NCBI RefSeq assembly: GCF_023053635.1
Contig: NC_086178.1
Coordinates: 48,506,726 to 48,570,725, forward strand
Direction: 5' to 3'
Source: Elgaria multicarinata webbii
Taxonomy: Eukaryota > Chordata > Lepidosauria > Squamata > Anguidae
DNA: 64,000 bases
Shown: one piece after another, positions 36,271-46,235 of the stretch
Numbering within the stretch: position 1 is the stretch's first letter
Layout: every line of letters begins with the position of its first letter
Notes under the pieces: model-generated
The model's input: the letters and a program-made list of their open reading frames with translations, nothing else
What the model was told of the DNA's origin: nothing
Database searches by the model: none
Made by a program: the position numbers and the translations under genes

Positions 36271-36398
36271 AACTTGTGTCTTCCAGACATTTTGGATTTC
36301 AGCTCCCATAAGCCCCAGCTGGTAGGGCCATTGATCATGAATGCTAGGAGCTTTAGCCCAAAACATCTGGAAGGCAGCAGGTTGGGGGAGTCTGCTCT
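36271..36398. repeat. hAT fold-back MITE, family A
   Basis: CTTCCAGACATTTTGGATTT is mirrored by GCCCAAAACATCTGGAAGGC around GCCCCAGCTGG. Confidence 0.65.
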
Positions 36399-36845
36399 GA
36401 ATTACATACATTCCGTCCATGTCCTTCCAAAATTCTATGTAATGCTCTGATCATCATCACTTCAAAGGAATGGTGTGGGATGAGGATAAGAGAGCTACAC
36501 ACTATCTGTACAGCACAGGTTTGGAAATGGAGAAAACAGGAGAAGCTGAACGCTGGAAATGGCATACATTTCTTTCATTAGGAAGCCTGGCAATCTATCC
36601 TTTGTCGCCCTGCCCTGTTACTACTTGTTCAGCATCCAGGTTTGGTCCATAGAGGGTACAGTAACCGCAGCGTTCTTCCTGACTCTTACTTCCTGTTTAT
36701 CAAAATCAATCTGGAATTCTTTTTGTAGTGGAACTGATTCTCAGCAGCTTATAGATTTAGAAAGGGGAACGGTTGCCAAGTTTTGCTACTAGTGGGTTTG
36801 TAATTTCAGTTCTCAATCTTTCAAAATCTAACCCTATGTAGGAAC

Positions 36846-36979
36846 TAGGGCTGTGCACTGCCTTGGATCCGAACCTCGAATCTGAACCGGATCCGAGGTG
36901 GTTCAGGCGACGGCCAAGGTGGCCTGAAGCTGAAACCAATTGGCCTCCGAGGTGGATCGGGGGTCCCTGCACAGCCCTA
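36846..36979. mobile_element. hAT-type MITE with exact 8-bp target duplication
   Basis: This 134-bp element starts TAGGGCTGTGCA and ends TGCACAGCCCTA, flanked by the perfect duplication GTAGGAAC (36838-36845 and 36980-36987). Its arms and core contain TTGGATCCGA and CGAGGTGGATCGG. It is a different family from the other hAT MITEs here. Confidence 0.88.
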
Positions 36980-36987
36980 GTAGGAAC

Positions 36988-37205
36988 ATAAGAGGAGCCA
37001 TGCTGGATCACACCAACAGGGGTCCATCTCGTCCAGCATCCTGTTCGCACAGTGGCCAACCACCTGCCTATGGGAAATCCACAAGTAGCACATGAGCGCA
37101 ATAGCGACTGCCTGCTTGTATCCCCCAGCAACTGGTATACACACACATACTGCCTCCAACATCCAGAGGGTTGGAAGAGATGGCTTCCATAGCTATGGTT
37201 CTACG
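36988..37205 (+). repeat. Dispersed repeat, family F
   Basis: GCCATGCTGGATCACACC, then CACAGTGGCCAACCACCTG and CCCAGCAACTGGTATACA. The same order occurs at 43301, 48016 and 58061. It is probably a SINE or a LINE 3' part; the class is not established. Confidence 0.6.
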
Positions 37206-37326
37206 AACATATGCAGAAAGCATTTCTCCAATGTGTAAATCACCCCATAAGGCTTGTTTTCCAGTAAAGTAAAAGCCATTCTGCTGCAATGCCATGCAAC
37301 TTTCAATCTTTGTTTGAGCATTTATA

Positions 37327-37452
37327 CCAAGGGTAGACAAACTGGAGTCTTCTACATGTATTAGACTACAATCCCCACAATCCCTGTTGGCTAGGGTTTA
37401 TGGGAATTGTAGTCCAAAACATCTTGGTGGGCAGCACCAGGTTGCCTATTCC
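37327..37452. repeat. hAT fold-back MITE, family A
   Basis: TACATGTATTAGACTACAAT is mirrored by TTGTAGTCCAAAACATCTTG. Confidence 0.6.
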
Positions 37453-37557
37453 TGATCTACATACACAGGATAGAGGCCTACAAATCTAAAAAAGGCAATA
37501 GTGCCACCTAGTGGTGCTTTATGATAGCCAAAATTCAGTACACTTAATTTACCATAA

Positions 37558-37665
37558 ACCAACCTGGTGCCCTCCAGATGTGCTGGACTATAACTGTGGC
37601 TGGTGGATGCTAGGAATTGCACTCCAGCACATCTGGAGGGTACCAGGTTGGGGAGGCTGCTAGAA
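37558..37665. repeat. hAT fold-back MITE, family A
   Basis: CCAACCTGGTGCCCTCCAGA and TCTGGAGGGTACCAGGTTGG are near-perfect inverted arms. Confidence 0.75.
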
Positions 37666-38040
37666 ATCAGAGCGTCTTTAAAATTGTTTGTTTCAACTGC
37701 AAGCAGCTCAGTGGAATCTCTCTTTTATAGCTCTTCTTTCAGGAACCAAAATAATCAAACACAATGCATTTTCAATTAAAAAAATAAAGAAAAGGAAAAC
37801 AGAAACGGAGGTACTTTCAGAGCCAAAGAAGCATTTTCTGTACTTTGGAACAAAACCATCTATTTTGGAGAAGATTCACTGAACACAACTTTTGATGAGC
37901 AGAGCTATTCAGTGAATCCCAGAATCACACATGGCATCACTATAGCAACAAGAAGGCCCAGAGGCTAGGAGAATATTGCTGAGCTGACTCCTTCAAAGAA
38001 GATCAATAAGAAGCATGAACAAATTGGAAAAGAAGTTGCT

Positions 38041-38046
38041 TTTATT
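38041..38046 (-). promoter_or_regulatory. SLCO2A1: SLCO2A1 polyadenylation signal AATAAA
   Basis: An AATAAA on the minus strand is followed by a T-rich stretch (TTTGTTCATGCTTCTTATTG), so cleavage is expected at about 38015-38030. It is the first AATAAA I see after the stop codon and implies a 3' UTR of about 0.83 kb. Confidence 0.65.
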
Positions 38047-38119
38047 TAAAAATCCAATATATCACAACAACCAACTTTATACATTGAGTGGAGTTTATGT
38101 CCACTCTGAGTTGTGTAAC

Positions 38120-38138
38120 GGGGGGGGGGGGGGGGGGG
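38120..38138 (-). repeat. 19-nt poly-C tract in SLCO2A1 3' UTR sense strand
   Basis: An uninterrupted G19 on the plus strand. Its length may be unreliable in the assembly. Confidence 0.8.
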
Positions 38139-38859
38139 AGGCCTGATGAGGTGGGGGTGGGGTGCTGAGCTGAGTTATGATGCCTCCCCACTGCCTTACC
38201 CTTCTGATCTGGTTCTATGCCTTGGTCACCTTGGTCAATCCTGGCGTAACACAACACGTTTGATGGACTCAGTACAAAGATCCAGTGGTCAAGGGGACGG
38301 CGCCCTCCTCACCAGCGTTTAAGCTATCCACAAGGTACTCTTAACTGTAACAGGTGTTAGTTGCTGTCCCCGTCACTTTGATGCCCCTTGAGAGACGAAG
38401 CCACCTTTCTTCCGACTGCCTGTCCCAACAGCTTAGGAACAAAAGAAACATCCATTTCGGGGGCATGTCAAGAAGTGGCTGCAGAAGACAGAAGTGCAAC
38501 CGTGAAGGCGCCTCTCTTGCTTGTCGCTTGCTGAGTGCCCTTTTTCCTAGCTCTGCAGAAGTTTCTACGGCAAACTTTCACTGGAGAGATTCGCTGGCTC
38601 CATTGACTCTTCTAACACTGATTGGGTGCTTGGCCTCCCCAGGAGTCCTGCTTATTCTCCATTTAGCAACATGGGGGTGTCCATTTAGCTGGACTACACG
38701 CAGCAGAAGCTGATGATGCATGAGTTTAAAGTTCAGCTGCTAATATGAAATGGTTCCCTTATTGTTTTAAAAAGAAAAGCCGCAGAGGCCGAGTACAGTT
38801 AAGTAAATACAGGCATGGTACAAAATGGCACTTGAGATGGGTCCTGTTGCAGCATGGAG

Positions 38860-38980
38860 CTACACTAGACCAGCAGCTTTCTCTTGCACGTTGTATTCCT
38901 TGTTCTTTGACAGCTTCCAGCTGATTAGGGATAATAGCAGAATGCCAACAATTTTGTAGCCCACTTGAAGGCCTAAGTAC
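38860..38980 (-). CDS. SLCO2A1: SLCO2A1 exon 14: TM12, C-terminal tail, stop codon
   Basis: The acceptor TTGGCAG at 38981 opens the exon in phase 2. It encodes [20 protein letters not shown], then [19 protein letters not shown] and a TAG at 38862-38860. The helix and the KNKEYNVQ tail match mammalian PGT closely (human ends KEYNVQKAAGLI). The lysine in GYK aligns with Lys614, one of the charged residues known to be needed for prostaglandin transport. Confidence 0.97.
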
Positions 38981-39569
38981 CTGCCAAGAGAAATGGAAAA
39001 AAGATGTCTGTGTGTGAGAGAGGGAGAGATATAGTGAAACTTCAGTTGAACAAATTTTGAGTTGAAAGATACAGTCCATTTATTTTGGAATAGCAGCTAG
39101 AAACAAAGTCACACTTTCTGGGGTGCAATCAGCATGGTCAGATGGTCTAGTCAGGACTGGCTGTCTGGAGACTTAGTTCTTTTCTCCATGAGGCTGTTAA
39201 TCACTATATCTACTTTTGGTTTCATCTCAGAATTGAGATTTGAGTTTTACGCAACGTGCTTTTCCATTTTTGCTTTTCTGCTACATAACCTCTAGGTGGT
39301 GCTGTGGCGGAATACTGAAATTATGCGAGGAGGAAAATAGCCCTTTCTTTCATGTTCTGGAATAATACTCCATTTCCCCTGCTCTAAAAAAACCTGGGAA
39401 AATGCTCTGAAAAAACAGAAGCAAAATTGGAGGATCACAGCACTGTCTAAAGAACCTGTAAACAACTACAAGTAAAGAGTCACGAGCTCACAATAAATGC
39501 CTTTTGTAGAAAAGCTCTTGCATTCTAGGAGACCTAGGACAAGTTCACACGTGCATGTCCGTAGGTTTA

Positions 39570-39763
39570 GGGAGGAGCCATAGCTTAGTGGTAGAGCACA
39601 TGCTTTGCATGTAGAAGTCACAGGTTCAAACCTCAACATCTCTAGGTAGGGTTGGTAAAAAGTCTGCCTGAAACCCTGGAGAGCCGTTGCCAGTCAGTGT
39701 CAACAATACTGGTCTAGATGGACCAGTGGTCTGACTCAGTATAAGGCAGCTTCCTGCATTCCA
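39570..39763 (+). mobile_element. tRNA-derived SINE, near full length
   Basis: A-box CATAGCTTAGTGGTAGAGC and B-box GGTTCAAACC lie in the tRNA-like head. The body has CCTGAAACCCTGGAGAGCC and TCTGACTCAGTATAAGGCAG, ending TTCCTGCATTCC. Confidence 0.85.
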
Positions 39764-39874
39764 TTTCTTAAGGCAATGTGTTGGATTACATCTCCCATCT
39801 ACCCCAGCCAGCATGGTCAATGGCTGGGGATGAGAGGGGCTGTAGTCAGAATATACCAGGCTGGGGGAGGCTGT
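39764..39874. repeat. hAT fold-back MITE, family A, diverged
   Basis: GTTGGATTACATCTCCCATC, then CCAGCCAGCATGGTCAATGG and ACCAGGCTGGGGGAGGCTG. Confidence 0.6.
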
Positions 39875-41964
39875 CCTAAGGATTGTGCAGGAAGGGAAAT
39901 TCTGGATTTGGGTGTGAATTTCTGTTCTTCCCGAGGGAAGGAGGGCTGTTAAAATGGGGGAAAGGCCCCTCCTTGGGGGACAGGAAAGCAGACGCCAATA
40001 TATTTACCAGAAGAGGAGGTGTATTATTCCCTTTAGGTCATGAAACAGCAGAAGAGACAAGATGATTGATAGACTACTGTTTATTAACTGAAATACAGCC
40101 TCTGGCTGATACGAACAAGGATCTTCAACCAGGCTGAGGCTGAACTGAGATTCCCCCCTGGTTTCTAGCCACGTGTCTTAAGTTTCCTTTTGCTAAGACT
40201 TGGCCTCAAAGCATACCCAAGGAGTCTCCTCTCTCGATTCCCTAGACAGATACAGAAGACTGAATAAGCTTCTGCACCATCGACACTGGTAAAAGAAGCA
40301 ACAGCCACAAGTGGTGGCTAAGCTAAAACCAGTTCATAAGGAAATGCGTAAGGATGATCGCCTGGGGCTCCAGCAGAGCAAATGGGCTGTGGAGCCAAAA
40401 GGCCATTCTCTGGGCTCTCTGCATCGCTGGTTGCAAACCGAGAGGCTGCAACAATTCTCGGATGGGCTTGGTGGGAGAAAAGCCCACCCAGGTTGCACCT
40501 CACTGGGGGCAAGGACAGGAGGCAGTGGCACTGGACGAGCACTGGACACGTGCCTGCGTGAAGGCAGCCCAAACATGCATTCTTGAGCCCTTCTTGCTAG
40601 CCAGAGCCAGGCTGGTGAGGGTCAAAAGCTGGGGGACGGATGGACGGAATTTCTCCTTGGCCTTGGGGCAGATGCCAGGGGAAAGCTGGCTGGGGATCAC
40701 CTGGTGAGGTACACTCCACTTCTGCTGCTCCCCTCCACACTCCTGTCAAGCTATCAGTTTTGGGCTGGGTGCTGTGTTCTTTTTTGCTTAGGCAGGCCTG
40801 CAAAAGCAGAGCGCTTCAGGAGCTGGCCCTCCCGTGATGAAGGCAGGGGAGTCGGAGGATCGAGATCCCTTCACCCCTCCAGTTTAAATGTTCAAGTCTG
40901 CCTTCCTAGCCTCAATGAAAAGGGGCCACATTTAGTGCTCTCCTCTCCTTGTGGAGAGAATGGACACGGCCGATCAAGCACTACAACACGCAGAGCTTTC
41001 TCGCCATCCGACGACATCCCTCCAAAATGCAGTCTAAACCTCTGGGTCGGCAACCACCCATCTACATGAAATAAAGGCCATTGCAGCATCCTCTGGGTGA
41101 AAGCAAGGATGTGGGGCGCGGTGGGTGGGTCCTCTCCCACACACTGGCATGGAGGTCTCTTCTTAAGGAAAAGGGAGGGCTGCAAGGGCTCCCAGGGCGC
41201 CGTCTCTGGGGGAATTCCTGGCGCTCTCAGTCTGGCCTTAGATCAGAGTCACAGCAAAGTTCTTCCATAAGTGTTTTCTCAAAAAATTCCCAAGGAGCTG
41301 CAAGAGGATGCCAAGAGACAAATTCATGTGTATGGCTCCAGGAGCTCAAATAATTGGGTCTCCCACAGAATGCTCTGTGAAACAGTAATTCAATCGTACT
41401 CGGCTTTTAAAAAAATAAAAAATAAATAAATCACAGCCTTAAGGCTTAGCAAGATGCAGTTGCACAGGTGGGTTAGTAGAGCAGGGATGAGATCGTGAAG
41501 TGGGCGGGGAATACATGCAGATTCAAGCAGCAGCCAGGTCTGACAAACAGCCACCTACAGGGAGAACCACATCAACGGGCTCTAAGGGAGACCATGTGGC
41601 AACAAAGCCACATTATGAGCAGAGAGTTGTGTTGAGCCTTCAGTCCTATCAATGACTAATTTTACCTCTGTTCTGCACTGCTGAGGGCGAAAAGAAAGGC
41701 TTTTGATGCAGCAGGCGTGTGCCCAAGTCTGCTAAGTACACTGCAGAACTCCCAACACAGAAGATGCGCAGGCAAGTCACTCTCACTCAAAATAACCCAC
41801 CTTGCAGGGTTGTTGCGAAAAGACGGGATAAAACGCGTATGCACACCTGAGCTCCTTGTATGCGAACATGAGCAATAAATAGTGGTGTGAATGATGTGAT
41901 TTGCAAGAGCCCTCAGATATCCCAGGTGAGAAAAGCCCCAGCCTAAACTGCACGGTTGGGTTAC

Positions 41965-42088
41965 CTGCTGCGAAGGAAGTTATTGTCGTAGTAAGTGCAG
42001 GATCCGCTGCTCTTGTTGCACTCTTTCCTCCACCAGAGGCACGAGGAGTCGATGAGGAAGCCAAAGAAGGCAGGAGCCGGCAACCAGG
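41965..42088 (-). CDS. SLCO2A1: SLCO2A1 exon 13: end of TM11 and last extracellular loop
   Basis: Flanked by an acceptor (CTCTTGAAG) and a GTAACC donor, it runs phase 1 to phase 2. It encodes AWLPAPAFFGFLIDSSCLWW and RKECNKSSGSCTYYDNNFLR, followed by S and a split R codon. Human PGT has [20 protein letters not shown] and then ACAYYDNDALRDR at this place. Three loop cysteines are kept, and the loop is slightly different in length. NKS is a possible glycosylation site. Confidence 0.97.
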
Positions 42089-43300
42089 CTTCAAGAGAAA
42101 GAATAGGGGAAGGGTGAGGAAGGCCCAAAGGATTCACATGGCAGGCGAGGCACAGCCCACCTCTCTCGCTACACTAGAGCCTTCCAGGGCCAGGCATAAT
42201 GCAGAACTGCCTTTTCGAGTCTCTGTCCCCAGGGAAAGTGGGAGCCAGGCCCTTGTCTGAGCCAGGGCTCAGGCTTGGATTCTGGACAAGGTTCAGATCC
42301 GAAAAGTATAACTCTCAGCTGATGCAAACACCAATTCATATTTAGGGATGGCAATTTGTTTAATTAAAAGCTATCTGTAATCCATTTAAAGCTACACTTT
42401 TGCCATAGAACCCTGCACATTAAGCATTTTTAAAGCTTTCTCCAGCTCAACTGGGCATTGGGCTCGGCAAACTAAATTATGTTCTGCCCCCCAAATGAGA
42501 AAATAGCTCATTTTTTTTTCTGAGGCCAAGTGCAAAATCCCAATAGATTCCCCCACGACATCATTGGGAGTATGAAGGGACCTGAATGCCTCCTTTTCAC
42601 CTCTCCGCTTTCTTCCGGCAGCATGGAAGTCTTGCGTGGGCTTTGCTGTGAGGCCGCCTTCCTTCCCTCCCTCCCTCCCTGGGATCTTGAATGCTGCAAT
42701 GGCAGTGTCCCAAGTATCAGGGATCCCGGGAAATGCAGTGTTTCCAGGGTATCTGACAAGGATAATAAAGATTCAGGCAAGCTGGGGAAATTATTTTTCC
42801 CAGGATTCCTGGGACTTGAGAAGCAGCTGTTCAAGGTACCTGGGAGTGAAGTGCACCAGCTCCAATTACAGATTTTCAGGGGTAAATGGCGTTTCATTTG
42901 TAATTCAACCAATCATAACAAAACAGATAAGTTTGTATTAAAGTCAGGCAATTACTCATTTCGGTGCCACCACTAAATTGAACCAATTGAGGCAGCGGGA
43001 ATTAAGATCAAATTGGGATCTTAATTTTAGGGAAGGGACGGTTATGGAAGTGGAAGGAGCAGAGTGCTGATGGCCTGAGGCGCTACTGAGTTTAAGGGAA
43101 CAGCTTTACATCTGTCTGACCTCTATCAGGAGGCGAGTGGCTTGCAGAGGTTGCACAGGTTATGCCAGGCTTCTGAATGATGGCATCCAAAGCAAAGCTA
43201 GGTTTCATCTCTACAATACCACTCAGGCCTATTGAGCCTCCCAGAGGGCAACAGTGAGTCCCTTTTTGTTCTCTTGGTTCTCTAGTTCCCATGCTGAGTA

Positions 43301-43590
43301 AGAACATAAGGATAGCCATGCTGGACCAGACGAAGGGTCCATCCAGTCCAGCACTCTGTTCACACAGTGGCCAACCAGCTTTCGACTGGGTACCCACAAG
43401 AAGAACATGAGTGCAACAGCACCCTCCTGCCCATGTTCTCCAGCAACTGGTGTACATAGGCTTACTGCCTCTGATATTGGAGGTAGCACATAGCCATCTG
43501 CACTAGTAGCCACCGACAGCCTTCTCCTCCAGGACTTTATCCAACCCCCTTTTAAAGCCATCCAAATTGGTGCCCATCAGTAACATACGT
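43301..43590 (+). repeat. Dispersed repeat, family F
   Basis: GCCATGCTGGACCAGACG, then CACAGTGGCCAACCAGCTTT, CAGCAACTGGTGTACATAGG and CCAACCCCCTTTTAAAGCCA, in the same order as at 58061. Confidence 0.65.
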
Positions 43591-43732
43591 CTTCTTGGAC
43601 CCTAGCCTTTGTCCTCAACCACATAATTCCCCCTCTCTCTTTTGACCACTCCTGCTCCCCCCACTCACAAGATTATGCCTTCACTAGGCCCTACTTGATC
43701 CTTTGCCCAGTTCCACCGCCATACTAAACCAG

Positions 43733-43860
43733 AGTAGGGAACCTGTGGTTCTCCAGATGTTGTTGGATTTTTCTCTCCCATCATCCTTGACCATTGGCCA
43801 TGCTGACTGGGGTTGATGGGATATAGAATCCAACAAATCTGGAGGACCACAAGTTCATTT
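43733..43860. repeat. hAT fold-back MITE, family A, diverged
   Basis: CTCCAGATGTTGTTGGATTT is mirrored by GAATCCAACAAATCTGGAGG. Confidence 0.6.
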
Positions 43861-43965
43861 AGTCTAGGGTTGGAGAACCTGTGTTCCTGTAGATGCTGTT
43901 GAACTCCATCAACCCCAGTCAGTATGACCAAAATTTAGGGGTGATGGGAGTTGGAAAGGGTCTCT
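43861..43965. repeat. hAT fold-back MITE, family A, diverged second copy
   Basis: GTAGATGCTGTTGAACTCCA, then CCCCAGTCAGTATGACC and GGTGATGGGAGTTGGAAAGG. It lies directly after the copy at 43733. Confidence 0.5.
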
Positions 43966-44219
43966 GACTGGAAAGAGAACAAACATGGCTAATGGAAGTA
44001 TTTGCTTGCCCTCCCTCAACTCCCAATTTCAGCCCTTTTTAAACAGATGCAGCACATGAACTACAAATTTCTGAACTGCCATCTTGTAAATACACTCGAA
44101 CAGGGATGCTAATTGATTCAATCCCATAAATTCTTATTGAAAAGTAAGTCCTGCTATGTTCACTGGGGCTTATTCCTTTGTAAGTGTGTTTAGAAATTCA
44201 GCCTCAGGTGGTCACTCAC

Positions 44220-44284
44220 CTAGCAACCTCATCAACAAGAACTGGATTCCAATAGCAAATGACTTTTCATCATAGTTCACCACC
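44220..44284 (-). CDS. SLCO2A1: SLCO2A1 exon 12: intracellular turn and start of TM11
   Basis: This 65-bp exon runs phase 2 to phase 1, from acceptor CCTGTACAG to donor GTGAGTGAC. It encodes [20 protein letters not shown] and L, plus split codons. Human PGT reads [20 protein letters not shown] here. The arginine in LLMRLLAW aligns with Arg561, a residue known to be needed for substrate transport in mammalian PGT. Confidence 0.97.
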
Positions 44285-45080
44285 CTGTACAGGAGAAAAA
44301 TGCAGCATATCAAAGGTGAACTCAAAGGCTGGTTATTACTCTGGGGAAAAGCTAAGGTGCTTGACTATATTTTTTAGGTTCGTTACATAAAGAACTAAAG
44401 CTTAGAGCTGAAAAGGGCCTATACATGTGTTATAAAGGCAGATCCTTCTCAGTGGTAGCCTTCCATAAGCAAAATACTCTTCCCAGTGAGGTCAAGTGAA
44501 GCCCAATTGTCCTTATTTTTAGAAGGTGCTAAAACATCTTCGGTAGTTGGGATTTCACTTAGTTTTCTTCCATTTTGGGGATGCTACTTATAGGCCGTTG
44601 ATTCACATGCATGGTTCTTTTGGATTTCTTTCTTTTTGTAAGGGGGAGTCACCATTTTACGATCGGAGAGTTAGTTAATGCAGGAGAATAAATATAAAAG
44701 CCTGCAGATCCCCTAAATTACAGATGAGCTTTGCAGAGGTAGCTTTGTATTGCAGAAGCATGCTATGTGGCCCTGGACTAGGGTTGCAGAACCTCAGGCC
44801 TGGGGTCCCAATCCGGGGTTCCCCAGACAGCCCTCCTCCTCCCCCTTTTCCCCAGCCATTGATAGTTTGGTGGTTTCCAAACTATCTGCAGTCCCTCCCC
44901 CCATTCTAAAAAGTTAAAATCCCTCTCCTAAAGCTTAGTTACACGCAGTAAGAACTTTCAGCCTACAACATGCTGGCATTTGAGCTCCTCCCCCTCTGCT
45001 TTGGCCCCACCCTCTTTTGCCCTGAGCCCCTCCCACCAGGCCGAAAGAGGTTCTGCGCCCCACCCCGAGGCCCTCCTTAC
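44285..45080 (-). other. SLCO2A1: SLCO2A1 intron 11
   Basis: It is 796 bp long. Its 5' side is taken up by a family D repeat (44778-45066) that stops about 14 bp from the exon 11 donor. The rest is unique A/T-rich sequence. Confidence 0.85.
44778..45066. repeat. hAT-like MITE, family D, abutting exon 11 donor
   Basis: TAGGGTTGCAGAACCTCAGG, then AAGCTTAGTTACACGCAG and GGCCGAAAGAGGTTCTGCGC match the copies at 20400 and 30264. No exact duplication was seen, so the ends are approximate. Confidence 0.65.
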
Positions 45081-45244
45081 CGTAACACCATCATGTAGAG
45101 AGGGTTGTGACACAGGCAGGCAATCAGTGCAGCACCGGAGATGAGGAATATAACAGGCAGCAGCAAACGGGCACAACTGACCGGGCAGGATCCGGTCTTT
45201 GCTGAGGATTGTGCAGTCTTGATACAGGAACAGTTTGTATAGAT
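45081..45244 (-). CDS. SLCO2A1: SLCO2A1 exon 11: end of Kazal-like loop and TM10
   Basis: The exon opens in phase 0 after acceptor CTACGTAG and ends in phase 2 at GTAAGG. It encodes [40 protein letters not shown] and [14 protein letters not shown]. It carries the last four cysteines of the large extracellular loop 5, then TM10. SAKTGSCPV and the [10 protein letters not shown] ending are almost identical to human PGT. Confidence 0.97.
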
Positions 45245-45304
45245 CTACGTAGGAGCAGTACAGGAGAAAGTCAAGTTCATCTCAGGGAAATCAGAGAAGC
45301 ACAA

Positions 45305-45480
45305 CGAGGGACCACACAGCACTTGCTTTGCAAGCAGAAGAGCCCAGCTCCAACCCCAGGCAGCTCCAGGTAAAGAGGTCAGGATATAAAGCATCTCTTT
45401 CCGGGACCCTTGAGAGCTATGTCTGGTCAGAGTAAATAGTACTAGGATGGACAAGTGGGCCAATTCCTTGTGTTCCTATG
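45305..45480 (+). repeat. tRNA-derived SINE, degenerate
   Basis: GCACTTGCTTTGCAAGCAGA, then GGCAGCTCCAGGTAAAG and CCCTTGAGAGCTATGTCTGG follow the SINE order with many differences. Confidence 0.5.
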
Positions 45481-45930
45481 TTTCATGGCTCTACTGGTCC
45501 CAATTCCTTCATGGGCAATGCATCAGTTGCCAAGGGATTGTGGGAGCAAGACAGTGGACGCATTGTGCCATTGTAGTATTGCACTCATAGTATGGATCAT
45601 TTATGCAGCACATTTAAAATTACAAATTCAAAATTAGAGGCCCACCACCCTGAAAGCTTAGGGCAGCTGCCAATGATTAAAATATAGGCACGGAGGGAAA
45701 TAAATATATTAAAAGGGACAAATTCTGAAGATCTCCCAATCACACACACACTTTAGGGTGATCATAGTGTGAGTGATCATCAGGGAAGAGGCTCCTATTT
45801 AGAGATGGAGGACATGAGCCATTCTAGATCAAAATTACCATCTTGAATTGTGTTTGGAAGACCATGGAAAGCCAGGGGATCTTGCCTTTACCACACTACT
45901 AGTAAAGTCGGGGAAAGCATATATGTCAAC

Positions 45931-46060
45931 CTTTCTCAGCCTGCTGCCCTCCAGATGTTTTGGACTTCAACTCCCATCAACTCTAGCCAGCACAGCCAAT
46001 GGTCAAGAATGCGGAGGGTTGTAGCCCAAGACATCTAGAGGGCACCAGGTTGGGGAAGTG
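45931..46060. repeat. hAT fold-back MITE, family A
   Basis: CCTTTCTCAGCCTGCTGCCC, then CCAGATGTTTTGGACTTCAA are mirrored by CCCAAGACATCTAGAGGGCA and CCAGGTTGGGGAAG. Confidence 0.7.
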
Positions 46061-46167
46061 TCATATGGAGTCAGAGGGGCGGAGGGACCAGCAGTCCACT
46101 ATCCGCTCTGAATGGCACTATGTCTTCGATTGCTCAGACACATCTGCCCCCTAATAACGAATGGAGG

Positions 46168-46235
46168 TGCCTGTACTAAAGTTGGGGCCTTCTGCTTGCA
46201 AAGCATGTGTTCTCCGAATGAGCTATGGATCCTCC
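46168..46235 (-). repeat. tRNA-derived SINE head fragment
   Basis: CCTTCTGCTTGCAAAGCATG and GAATGAGCTATGGATCC are the reverse complement of the SINE head. Confidence 0.6.

Larger units (their letters stand above)
23560..38015. other. Spacer between RAB6 promoter and SLCO2A1 3' end
   Basis: No exon of a known gene was recognised in this 14.5-kb interval. Supportable contents are interspersed repeats (listed separately): fold-backs at 23660 and 23990, hAT MITEs at 24661, 30264, 31822 and 36846, a mariner-like MITE at 30801, LINE pieces at 25085, 27473, 28485, 28755, 29720 and 33245, and family A copies. About 33.4-35.5 kb is moderately GC-rich unique sequence with no long convincing frame. Regulatory elements for either gene could lie here but are not visible by eye. 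Confidence 0.7.
38020..38859 (-). other. SLCO2A1: SLCO2A1 3' UTR (inferred)
   Basis: This runs from the stop codon at 38860-38862 to the AATAAA at 38041. It contains a 19-nt homopolymer (G on the plus strand at 38120-38138, C in the mRNA). The boundary is inference; no transcript data are available. Confidence 0.6.
38981..41964 (-). other. SLCO2A1: SLCO2A1 intron 13
   Basis: It contains a tRNA-derived SINE (39570-39763) and a family A fold-back (39764-39874). A GC-richer stretch at about 40.3-41.3 kb has only short unrelated frames and no recognisable exon. A short A/T tract lies near 41408. Confidence 0.85.
42089..44219 (-). other. SLCO2A1: SLCO2A1 intron 12
   Basis: The first kilobase shows mostly unique sequence, with a short CCCT run near 42660. 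A family F repeat lies at 43301-43590 and family A fold-backs at 43733-43960. No other exon is recognised. Confidence 0.85.

Noticed and set aside
39570-39650. tRNA gene (A-box and B-box present); also 30182, 58808 and 17534
   Set aside because: The heads do not form a full cloverleaf by eye and are each followed by the same non-tRNA body, so they are SINEs.
40300-41370. A GC-richer stretch with overlapping frames up to 121 codons in SLCO2A1 intron 13
   Set aside because: No splice-supported frame, domain or known exon is recognisable; frame lengths are ordinary for this base composition.
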